Of a stretch of 7,179 nucleotides of DNA, positions 1 to 6,807 are shown piece by piece (position 1 is the first letter of the stretch; each line of letters starts with the position of its first letter). Below the pieces are notes generated by a model. It saw nothing but the letters and a program-made list of their open reading frames with translations. It was not told the origin of the DNA and ran no database searches. A program made the translations under genes and the position numbers. Location: positions 5,309 to 12,487 of the forward strand of contig DKBS01000068.1 of NCBI GenBank assembly GCA_002451275.1, written 5' to 3'. This stretch comes from Planctomycetaceae bacterium UBA6894 (GTDB lineage Bacteria > Planctomycetota > Planctomycetia > Gemmatales > Gemmataceae).

Positions 1-2981
1 CCCGCGCCGCGGATCTCCAGGTCGCGCAGCGCGATCTTGAAGCCGGATCCCAGCGCGGTGAACTCCTGGATGGCCTTCAGCCGCCGCTCCGCCTGCCCGT
101 CGCCCCCGCGGATGGTGCGGGCGGGGTCCAACAGCATGTAGGCGTAGGCCCGTTCCTTGGAGCGGCCGACACGGCCGCGCAACTGGTGCAGTTCCGCCAG
201 CCCGTAGTGGTCGGCCTCGTTGATGAAGATGGTGTTCGCCGAGGGGATGTCGAGACCGCTCTCGATGATGGTGGTCGAGACCAGGATGTCCGCCTTGCGC
301 TCGATGAACTTGACCATCGCCTCTTCCAGGTCGTCTCCGTGCATCTGGCCGTGCGCCACCACAAACCGGGCCTCGGGCACGATGCGCCGCAGTCGGTCCG
401 CCAGGATGTGGATGTCGTTCACGCGGGTGTGCACGAAAAAGACCTGCCCCTCGCGGTTCAGTTCGCGCAGCACGGCGTGGCGGATCAGGCTCTCGTCAAA
501 ACGCAGCACCCGGGTCTCCACCGGCTGGCGGTCGGGCGGGGGCGTCTCCAGATTGCTGATGTCGCGGATCCCCAGCAGGGCCTGGTGCAGCGTGCGGGGG
601 ATCGGGGTGGCGGTCATGGTGAGCACATCCACCTTTTCCCGCAGCAGCTTCAGCTTTTCCTTGTGCTCCACGCCGAACCGCTGTTCCTCGTCGATGACCA
701 CCAGCCCCAGGTCCTTGAAGCGGATGTCGGCGCTCACCAGGCGGTGTGTGCCCACCACGATGTCCACCGAGCCCTCGGCCAGTTGCTGCACGATCTTCCG
801 CTGTTCCGTTTGGCCCCGGAAACGGTTCAGGCAGGCCACCGTGAAGGGGTATTCCGCCATGCGGGAGCTGAAGGTGCGGTAGTGCTGCTCGGCCAGCACC
901 GTGGTGGGTACCAGCACCGCCACCTGGCCGCCGGCATCGGCCACCTTGAACGCTGCCCGCAGGGCCAGTTCGGTCTTGCCGAAACCCACGTCGCCGCAGA
1001 TCAGCCGGTCCATCGGGCGGGGGCGCTCGAGATCACCCTTGATCTCACGCAAGCCCACCAGTTGGTCCTCGGTTTCGCGGAATGGGAAGGACGCCTCAAA
1101 TTCGCGCTGCCATTCGCTGTCGGGCGGCCAGGCCCTTCCCGGGTTCGCGGCACGCGTCGCCTGCAGGCTGATCATGTCCGCGGCCAGATCGATCACCGCC
1201 TCGGCGGCCTTGTCCTTCTTCTTCTGCCAGGCGACCGATCCGAAACGCGACAGCTCCACGCTGCCGCCGGAGGCTCCCACATATTTCTGCACGAGGTGAA
1301 TGCGCGAGACGGGCACGAACACCCGCACCCCCTCGCGAAACTCCAGCACCAGATGCTCTTCCGCGCGCCCGGCCCGGGCGGCCTCCTCGGCGGCCTCGGC
1401 GGGGGTGGGGCCCCGGCTGCCCGTGTTGGTGCTGGCCGCCTGACGGTCCAGAAGTTCCATGCCCAGGTAGCGCGCGATACCGTGCGCCACATGCACCACC
1501 ATGTCGCCGGGGGTCAGGTCGAGGAACGAGTCGATGGCGCGGGATTCCACCCGCCTTTTCGCCGCCGGCTTTTCGGGCGCCAGGGCGACGCCTCCCACCA
1601 GTTCCCGGTGGAATAGATCCTGGCTACCCAGCAGCACCCAACCCTCCGCTGCTCCGGCGGAGTGGTTTTCCACCGGGACAAGGCGGAAACTCGCGCGCAG
1701 GGTGCCGCGCACGATGCGCAACCGGTCGCCCTGAGCCACCTGGCCGGCGGCCAGCACCTCCTTCAGGCGGTCGATCTCCCCGTCGCTGGAGCAGGCGATC
1801 AGCACCCGGTCGTGCCGGGCCACCTCGTCCAGTTCCTCCCGGACACGCTGGATGTTGCCCGACAGACGCTCCACCGATTCCACGGCCAGGTGGCAGGTCT
1901 CCTCCACGCTGGTGGCTGGCATGGCCGAAAGCGTGACGCTGGGTCGGCTGGCCAGCGATTGCTGCATCTGGTCCACGCCGAAAAGGCCGGCCAGTTTGCC
2001 GGAACGGTCACACAGGTTGTTGGCTTGCTCCCGCATCTCAACCGGTTCAACCCACACCACCCAGGAGTGCTGGGGCAGGTGCTCCACCAGGCTGGCCTTT
2101 GCCTTTTCAAGGTGTTTACCGGTGGCTGCGGAAATTCCATCCGTTTTCACGCGCAGCAAATCGGCCCATTCCACCTGGCCCAGGCTCCGCTGGTTGTCCG
2201 CCCCGAAATGGCGGATGGAATCAACCTCGTCCCCGAAGAATTCAAAACGGGCGGGGGAGGCCGCCTCGGGGGACCAGGCGTCAATCAGCCCGCCTCGCCG
2301 CGCGAAATCACCCGGCAATTCCACTGCCTCAGAGCCGCGGTACCCCGCCTCCACCAGCCAGTCGACCAGCTCCTCCATCTCCACGGTCTGCCCCCGCTCG
2401 ATCCGTCTGCGGCGGGCATCCAGCGATTGGGGGCTGGCCACCGGTTGCAGCAGGGCGTGCACGCTGGTGAGCAGGATCTTTTGCCTTTCTCCCACCCCTG
2501 CCAAAGCGCCCAGCGTTCTCAGCCGGGCCGGCGTGGCTGGGTCGATGCGCTCCTCCTCGCCGGGCAGGCAGCTCAGGGCGGGAAAAATCTGCGGGGACGA
2601 ACCGGTGAAGCTTTCCAGTTCCTGGCGCCAGGGTTCCAAATCGCGCGGGTGCGCCAGCGCCACCAGAAGCACCCCCGGGCACCGGCTGGCTAGTGCCGCC
2701 ACCGCCAAACCCGATGCTGACCCCCAGGCGCCATCGATAGTGGCGCTGTTGCCGGCGGAAAGTTCGCGGAAGATCGGTTCGAGCAGCGGCTGGCGGCCGA
2801 GCTCGAGGGTGAAATCGACAAGCGCCTTGGGGTCAAACGAGGAGGGAGGGGTGCTTGGGAGACGGGGGCCGGGAGCAGGCGAGTTTGGGTCAGGGGAGGA
2901 CTTTGGACCCCTGGAGCGTGGTTTGGCGGGTGCCGGCTCGCCTTGGTCAGAGGCCTCCTCTTTTTTGCCGCGCTTCGCCAT
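1..2981 (-). CDS. mfd: Transcription-repair coupling factor Mfd (C-terminus cut by left edge)
   Basis: Mfd is an ATP-driven DNA translocase. It removes RNA polymerase stalled at lesions and recruits UvrA for nucleotide excision repair in the cytoplasm. One uninterrupted minus-strand frame runs from an ATG at 2981-2979 to the left edge, giving 993 codons. In order it shows: a Pro/Ser/Lys-rich tail (about 1-48); a UvrB-like module (GGLID at 230-234, followed by EFFGDEVDSIR); the RNA-polymerase-interacting domain (VVHVAHGIARYLGM ending at 508); Walker A GDVGFGKT with Lys669; the DEEQ box starting at 764; TATPIPRT at 790-797; and QLRGRVGRS at 933-941. The last visible residues, DLEIRGA, match the TRG region, so the UvrA-masking C-terminal domain (roughly 200-270 aa) is outside the window. 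The ATG is preceded by only a weak GAGCGG purine stretch, and no alternative in-frame ATG lies near it. Identity is near certain. The exact start is less so, because the N-terminal tail is not conserved in the family. Confidence 0.97.
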   Translation of the reverse strand, partial: MAKRGKKEEASDQGEPAPAKPRSRGPKSSPDPNSPAPGPRLPSTPPSSFDPKALVDFTLELGRQPLLEPIFRELSAGNSATIDGAWGSASGLAVAALASRCPGVLLVALAHPRDLEPWRQELESFTGSSPQIFPALSCLPGEEERIDPATPARLRTLGALAGVGERQKILLTSVHALLQPVASPQSLDARRRRIERGQTVEMEELVDWLVEAGYRGSEAVELPGDFARRGGLIDAWSPEAASPARFEFFGDEVDSIRHFGADNQRSLGQVEWADLLRVKTDGISAATGKHLEKAKASLVEHLPQHSWVVWVEPVEMREQANNLCDRSGKLAGLFGVDQMQQSLASRPSVTLSAMPATSVEETCHLAVESVERLSGNIQRVREELDEVARHDRVLIACSSDGEIDRLKEVLAAGQVAQGDRLRIVRGTLRASFRLVPVENHSAGAAEGWVLLGSQDLFHRELVGGVALAPEKPAAKRRVESRAIDSFLDLTPGDMVVHVAHGIARYLGMELLDRQAASTNTGSRGPTPAEAAEEAARAGRAEEHLVLEFREGVRVFVPVSRIHLVQKYVGASGGSVELSRFGSVAWQKKKDKAAEAVIDLAADMISLQATRAANPGRAWPPDSEWQREFEASFPFRETEDQLVGLREIKGDLERPRPMDRLICGDVGFGKTELALRAAFKVADAGGQVAVLVPTTVLAEQHYRTFSSRMAEYPFTVACLNRFRGQTEQRKIVQQLAEGSVDIVVGTHRLVSADIRFKDLGLVVIDEEQRFGVEHKEKLKLLREKVDVLTMTATPIPRTLHQALLGIRDISNLETPPPDRQPVETRVLRFDESLIRHAVLRELNREGQVFFVHTRVNDIHILADRLRRIVPEARFVVAHGQMHGDDLEEAMVKFIERKADILVSTTIIESGLDIPSANTIFINEADHYGLAELHQLRGRVGRSKERAYAYMLLDPARTIRGGDGQAERRLKAIQEFTALGSGFKIALRDLEIRGA

Positions 2982-3015
2982 GGCCGCTCAATGCATTCCG
3001 TGTAGACAAAAGCAG

Positions 3016-3035
3016 CCCGGCCAAAAGGTGCCGGG
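3016..3035 (-). terminator. Second, weaker hairpin between the halogenase-like gene and mfd
   Basis: CCCGGC (3016-3021) pairs with GCCGGG (3030-3035) around an 8-nt loop. On the minus strand it is followed by CTGC and then only four T (3011-3008). It lies directly after the strong terminator and 34 nt before the mfd start codon. It could be a backup terminator or a leader structure of mfd. The short T run makes independent termination doubtful. Confidence 0.35.
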
Positions 3036-3041
3036 GGCAAC

Positions 3042-3071
3042 AAAAAAGCCCGGCAACAGCAGTCGCCGGGC
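3042..3071 (-). terminator. Rho-independent terminator of the halogenase-like gene
   Basis: A perfect 7-bp GC stem, GCCCGGC (3048-3054) with GCCGGGC (3065-3071), encloses a 10-nt loop. On the minus strand it is followed at once by six T (3047-3042). It begins 32 nt past the stop codon of the gene at 3104-4396 and points the right way to end that transcript. This separates that gene from mfd, which then needs its own promoter between about 2982 and 3041. I could not identify a convincing one there. Confidence 0.85.
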
Positions 3072-3103
3072 GTGTCCCCAAATTACCAGACATCGGTGGC
3101 CAA

Positions 3104-4396
3104 TCACATGGTTTTGGCCATTTCGGCCTCTTTGGCCATTTCCATCGCCTGCATCGCGCGGTATTCAGCGCGCATGGCGTCGAGGGGTTCGATGATCTCG
3201 TCGACGCTGTCCTTGAACAGGTCGCCGATCAGCAGGTCGATCAGGTGGCGTTTCATTTCCGGATGCTTCCGAACGAACGCCCCGAAGTTGAAACCCTCGT
3301 AGAACGCGTGGACAAGCCGCTTCATGCGGTCCATCCCTTGCAGGAACTGCGGGCCCCAGGATCCGAGGCGCTGCCCTGAAAAATCACCGGAGTCAAAGGC
3401 GGCCCGGATGGAGTCGGCGGCGAATTCGCCGCTCTTCAGGGCAAGAAAGACCCCGGAACTGTAGACGGGATCCAGAAAACCGAAGGCATCACCCACCAAA
3501 ACCCAGCCATCCCCGGCAAGTTGCGAGGATTTGTAACTGAAATCTTTGGTGGTGTAAAAACCGGTGACCCGTTGGCCCGGCATGACCCGCCGCTTGGCTC
3601 CCGGGCAGCGTTCTAACTCCTCCTGGAAGATGGTTTCCGCGTCTCCCCGACCTTTCATGAGGTAATCGATCGGCCCCACCACGCCGACGGAGACAATGTC
3701 GTCGGCCAGTGGGATGTACCAGAACCAGCCCTTTTTCTTTTGCAGGGCGAGCACCAGCGTGGCACCCTCGTCCAGCCCACCCTCACGCGAGGCGCCCTTG
3801 TAATAGGTCCACACGCTGGCGTTGCGCAGCATGGGATCCGCCACCTTCAGGTTGAACTTGTTGGAGATCAGGGAGCTTTGACCGGTGGCATCGACCACCA
3901 CATCCGCGTGGATGTCAAACTCGCCAAAGCCCTGCTGGTGAACCCGGGCGCCCGTCACCTTCCGGGGATTGTCCGGGCAGGTGATCACATCCAGGGCGCG
4001 GGCGCCCTGCAGCACGGTGGCTCCATGCTTGGCGGCATTTTCCACCAGCATCGAGTCAAACTCGCTGCGCACCACCTGCCAGGTTTGCGCGCACTCGTGG
4101 GGATTGTTTTCGAAAAAGTAGAAGGGCTGGGATTCCTTGCCGGTGTCGGTGACGAACTGCACCGAGTACTTCACGGTGTGGCGCGAGGCTTTCAACTGGT
4201 CGAGCACGCCCAGCCGTTTCAGTGTCCAGTAGGTGTCGGGCATCAGCGATTCGCCGATGTGGAACCGCGGGCCCTTTTCGCGCTCAAGCAGGATGGTATC
4301 GAGGCCGTTTTGGGCGCACAGGGCGGCGGTGGTAGCCCCGGCGGGGCCACCGCCAAGGACCAGAACCTGGGCTCGTCGGGCGGCTTGGCTGACCAT
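3104..4396 (-). CDS. Flavin-dependent halogenase-type FAD oxidoreductase (complete, 430 aa)
   Basis: Predicted cytoplasmic FAD enzyme of the p-hydroxybenzoate hydroxylase fold, in the flavin-dependent halogenase branch. Such enzymes use FADH2, O2 and halide to chlorinate or brominate an aromatic ring. Numbering from the ATG: FAD-binding GGGPAG at 15-20; GES at 48-50; a lysine at 76 where this family places the hypohalous-acid-binding Lys; GWFWYIP at 223-229, fitting the halogenase marker WxWxIP; GD at 302-303; and F307-P310-S313-G315, fitting the second halogenase signature FxxPxxSxG. The length suits the family. The reading frame is open up to a TTG at 4426, but the ATG at 4396-4394 is chosen because GGGAG sits 6 nt before it (4407-4403). 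The stop is TGA (3106-3104). The C-terminus ends in an Ala/Met/Glu-rich helix-like tail. No flavin reductase or biosynthetic genes are visible, so the substrate is unknown. A non-halogenating oxygenase or a geranylgeranyl-reductase-like role cannot be excluded. Confidence 0.85.
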   Translation of the reverse strand: MVSQAARRAQVLVLGGGPAGATTAALCAQNGLDTILLEREKGPRFHIGESLMPDTYWTLKRLGVLDQLKASRHTVKYSVQFVTDTGKESQPFYFFENNPHECAQTWQVVRSEFDSMLVENAAKHGATVLQGARALDVITCPDNPRKVTGARVHQQGFGEFDIHADVVVDATGQSSLISNKFNLKVADPMLRNASVWTYYKGASREGGLDEGATLVLALQKKKGWFWYIPLADDIVSVGVVGPIDYLMKGRGDAETIFQEELERCPGAKRRVMPGQRVTGFYTTKDFSYKSSQLAGDGWVLVGDAFGFLDPVYSSGVFLALKSGEFAADSIRAAFDSGDFSGQRLGSWGPQFLQGMDRMKRLVHAFYEGFNFGAFVRKHPEMKRHLIDLLIGDLFKDSVDEIIEPLDAMRAEYRAMQAMEMAKEAEMAKTM

Positions 4397-4402
4397 GACG
4401 GT

Positions 4403-4407
4403 CTCCC
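4403..4407 (-). promoter_or_regulatory. Ribosome-binding site deciding the ATG start at 4396
   Basis: The minus strand reads GGGAG, then 6 nt, then ATG. This is the best Shine-Dalgarno match in the area. It supports the ATG at 4396-4394 over the in-frame TTG at 4426-4424, which lies upstream of this site. Confidence 0.7.
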
Positions 4408-4427
4408 GAAACAATTGTTGAAACAAT
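4408..4427. repeat. Short direct repeat with overlapping palindrome before the halogenase-like gene
   Basis: On the plus strand, GAAACAAT occurs at 4408-4415 and again at 4420-4427, a 12-nt period. The perfect 10-bp palindrome AACAATTGTT (4410-4419) overlaps the first copy. The cluster is AT-rich in a GC-rich window and abuts the ribosome-binding site. It could be a repressor operator or part of an A/T-rich promoter. The function is inferred from position only. Confidence 0.4.
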
Positions 4428-4453
4428 AATCATTTAAACTAATAGCCTTGCAA
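4425..4453 (-). promoter_or_regulatory. Weak candidate sigma-70-like promoter for the halogenase-like gene
   Basis: The minus strand carries TTGCAA (4453-4448), a 17-nt spacer, then ATTATT (4430-4425). The -35-like box is fair; the -10-like box matches only half of TATAAT. The surrounding AT-rich stretch (4409-4444) is the only such segment upstream of the gene. A start near 4418 would leave a leader of about 20 nt. Confidence 0.25.
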
Positions 4454-4569
4454 TCGGCCAGCGTCAAGCAGTTGCCTGAATGAAAACCGCCGTTGTTTGC
4501 CCAGGTTTACAAACGACCCCAATGTCCGATTTGCCGAGGGGCCCGGAATGTCCAGCCAGACCGGATCCT

Positions 4570-4599
4570 TTGCCAAGGGGATCCCTCACGCCGTATCCT
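4570..4599 (+). promoter_or_regulatory. Candidate sigma-70-like promoter for the caspase-like gene
   Basis: TTGCCA (4570-4575, 5 of 6 to TTGACA) is followed by an 18-nt spacer and TATCCT (4594-4599, 4 of 6 to TATAAT). Transcription would begin near 4606 and leave a leader of about 35 nt with GAGG (4628-4631) 10 nt before the ATG at 4642. Promoter rules are poorly known for the likely phylum, so this is tentative. Confidence 0.35.
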
Positions 4600-4641
4600 A
4601 TGCAAGCGAGGCGATTTAGGGCGTGATGAGGTGAAGCGGAA

Positions 4642-6804
4642 ATGGCCAGTGGAAACAATCCGCCCGGAGCGACCATCCGCTGTCCGGGGTGCCAGCAGAA
4701 GCTTCTGGTGGGGCCCGAACTGCTCGGCAAGGCTTTCCGGTGTTCCAAGTGCGGTAAAACCTTGCAGGTGAAAGCCCCTCCCCGCGAGGAGGCACCCCCT
4801 AACCCTCCGACGGACCGGCCAGCCCCACCAGCCCCTGTGCAGCCGTTGGAGCTTCCCCCGGTATTGCCGCCGGTGGACAAGCCCGTCGGCAAGCTGGGGG
4901 AAGCCGGGGCCAGCCCCACTTCCATGGCACCGGTTCGCCGGTCGCACAGCGGAACCAGTCCCCGGCATTGGGTGATGCTGGGTTTGTTGTCCGTCTTGTC
5001 GGCGGCCATGGTGGCTGGAGCCATTTATTCCTGGCGGGTGGTGTTGGATAGGGAAAGGGAGGTCCAGTTGGCGCGGGAGGCGGCGGCCCAGACGGCCCAG
5101 GCTCCACCTACTGAAAACGGGATCCAGGGTGGCGGTGATAAGACGGCCGCACCCGGGGCGCGCGTCAATGGGCCCGGCCCAGCCGTCAGCTTTCCACGCC
5201 GGGCCTTGTTGATCGCCATCAACGAGTATCTGTATGCCAACCCGGTGCAGTTGGGTTTCGCCAATTCCTGGAAGGGGCTCGACAAACTGGGGCGGGCGCT
5301 GCAGGTGGGCCTGCGATTTCCAACCAACCAGGTGGCCCACTTGAGCGACGCGGTCCCGGGCGGCCCCATTCCCCTGAAACGGAACGTGGAAAAGACCCTG
5401 GAGGGTTTTTGTGGTTCCTGCCGCAAACAGGATCAGGCCCTCATCTGGTTCACCGGCCATGCGGCCATGGTGGGGGACAAGGCCTTTTTGGCCCCTTTGG
5501 ATGGGGACCTGACCCAGGAGGCAACGCTGATCCCGTTAGCCTGGGTTTTTGACCAATTGAAGACCAGCCCGGCCCGCCAAAAGGTGCTGGTGCTGGATGT
5601 TTTCCGCTTCAATCCGGTCATCGGCCACGAGCGGCCCGGGAGTGAGCCCTTGCCTGAGGGCTTTGAGAAATTGGCACTGGCTCCGCCCGAGGGGGTGGAG
5701 GTGGTGCTGGCTTGCAGCAAGGACCAAAATTCCTACGAGACCGAGGACGAGCCGATGGGGGTTCTACCCTTCGCTTTGGCGGAGGTGCTGAATGCCATGA
5801 CCACGCGCGACATGACGCCCGATGATCCGCTCCCGGTCAGCGCCCTGGTGGAGAAAATCAACCAGGGGGTCACCAAGGATGTTCGGACCCCTATCAGGTC
5901 CCTGGCCGAACGGCTGGAGACCACCAAGAGGGATGGCAAGCCGGTGGAGATGAAGGTGGCCACCGCTGGCAAGCCGGGGCAGGGCGGGGCAAAGTACGAC
6001 CCGTCTGAAGCGGCCGCCGTTTCGCCGGTTTTGGCTCGCACGCAGGAGGAGAGCAAGGCGGGGCGGGAATTGAACGCGCAGGTGTTGAAGGAACTGGCGT
6101 TGCCCCCCATCAAGCGGGGCCGGGCGATTGGGGACCTGCATGTGGAAACCCTGCCGGTGCTGGGGGTGGAGGAGGCGGCCAAATACCGCGACAATCCCAA
6201 GGAAGAAACACCCCTGCAAAAGGCGATGAAGCAGGCGCAGGTCGACCTGTGGGCCATATCCGGCCTGAAACCGCCGGCTGACCTGGAAAAACAGGTCTCC
6301 GAAGTGCGCAGGCAGAAGAAAGTCAACCTGGAGACGATGGTCGATTATTATGGCAAGCCGGCGGAGGAGACTCGGTTCAAGGCCAGCGTCGAGTCCAACC
6401 AGAAGGATGTGGCCAAGGTTTTCGCCATCGTGGAGGGGGATTACGAAGCCCTGAAGGAGTTGGGGGAGGATGTGGAACGGGAACCCAAGCGCCTTCAGGC
6501 GCATTACCTGTTCCTGAAGGCACGGCTGGAGGCGCAGATAGCCTACCTGTACGAGTACCAGTCCGCCCTGGGCTCCATACGCAAGGAATTTCCCGCGCTG
6601 GAAAAGGGGCATTCAGGCTGGCGTCTGGCGAGCAGTTCCAAGCTGCGCGGTGACCGGGCTGGCAAACAGGCCGACAAGGACCAGAAAGCCGACCTGAAAA
6701 AGCTGATCGACAAATACCCGGGTTCCCCGTGGGCTGTCCTGGCCCGCCGCGACATGCTCACCGCGCTGGGCCTGGAATGGCAAAGCGCGGCGAAGCGGGA
6801 GTGA
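4642..6804 (+). CDS. Membrane-anchored caspase-like protein with N-terminal zinc ribbon; catalytic Cys replaced (720 aa)
   Basis: Domains in order: an MJ0042-type zinc ribbon with CPxC (Cys14, Cys17) and CxxC (Cys34, Cys37); a Pro-rich linker (about 44-105); one membrane helix (about 110-131, VMLGLLSVLSAAMVAGAIYS core) with basic residues before it, suggesting a cytoplasmic ribbon and an exported C-terminal part; and a caspase-like fold (peptidase C14 type, about 186-385). This starts RRALLIAINEYLY and contains FTGHA (His273 in the catalytic-His position) and VLVLDVFRFNP (315-325). Family members I know have Cys where this protein has Phe321, so peptidase activity is probably lost. ACSKDQNSYE (357-366) fits the conserved strand after the active site. 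Residues about 430-720 are charged and helical, with a conserved-looking GWRLAS (659-664) and SPWAVLARRDMLTALGLEWQ (695-714) of unknown function. The ATG follows a weak GAGG; the stop is TGA. The gene is transcribed alone, divergent from the halogenase-like gene. The cellular role is unknown; a regulatory or scaffold pseudo-protease is possible. Confidence 0.88.
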   Translation: MASGNNPPGATIRCPGCQQKLLVGPELLGKAFRCSKCGKTLQVKAPPREEAPPNPPTDRPAPPAPVQPLELPPVLPPVDKPVGKLGEAGASPTSMAPVRRSHSGTSPRHWVMLGLLSVLSAAMVAGAIYSWRVVLDREREVQLAREAAAQTAQAPPTENGIQGGGDKTAAPGARVNGPGPAVSFPRRALLIAINEYLYANPVQLGFANSWKGLDKLGRALQVGLRFPTNQVAHLSDAVPGGPIPLKRNVEKTLEGFCGSCRKQDQALIWFTGHAAMVGDKAFLAPLDGDLTQEATLIPLAWVFDQLKTSPARQKVLVLDVFRFNPVIGHERPGSEPLPEGFEKLALAPPEGVEVVLACSKDQNSYETEDEPMGVLPFALAEVLNAMTTRDMTPDDPLPVSALVEKINQGVTKDVRTPIRSLAERLETTKRDGKPVEMKVATAGKPGQGGAKYDPSEAAAVSPVLARTQEESKAGRELNAQVLKELALPPIKRGRAIGDLHVETLPVLGVEEAAKYRDNPKEETPLQKAMKQAQVDLWAISGLKPPADLEKQVSEVRRQKKVNLETMVDYYGKPAEETRFKASVESNQKDVAKVFAIVEGDYEALKELGEDVEREPKRLQAHYLFLKARLEAQIAYLYEYQSALGSIRKEFPALEKGHSGWRLASSSKLRGDRAGKQADKDQKADLKKLIDKYPGSPWAVLARRDMLTALGLEWQSAAKRE

Positions 6805-6807
6805 AAC

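Noticed and set aside
186..1616. Long plus-strand open frame opposite mfd
   Set aside because: It is the complement of a gene with clear helicase motifs. Its protein is His/Gln/Leu-rich with no recognisable domain, as expected of a shadow in GC-rich DNA.
3110..3160. Repeated GGCCATTT-like units at the end of the halogenase-like gene
   Set aside because: Explained by the coding of an EMAK-type Ala/Met/Glu-rich protein tail; too short to be a separate repeat element.
1852..3195. Long plus-strand open frame crossing the mfd start and the intergenic terminator
   Set aside because: Ser/Arg/Pro-rich shadow of mfd. It runs through the terminator region and into the end of the halogenase-like gene without any domain.
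4472..4482. TTGCCTGAATG, repeated at 6893-6903
   Set aside because: An 11-base match, one copy intergenic and one inside a coding region, with no target-site duplication or extended similarity. Likely chance.
4563..4583. Two GGATCC sites forming a possible small stem before the caspase-like gene
   Set aside because: Each is a self-palindromic 6-mer. Pairing does not extend beyond it and there is no T run, so it is not convincing as a terminator or operator.
4507..5460. Minus-strand open frame opposite the caspase-like gene start
   Set aside because: No recognisable domain and unusual composition. The opposite strand encodes a zinc ribbon, a membrane helix and the caspase fold.
5764..6612. 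Minus-strand open frame opposite the caspase-like C-terminal region
   Set aside because: Leu/Arg/Gly-rich shadow without motifs. The plus-strand frame is continuous and ends in conserved-looking sequence.
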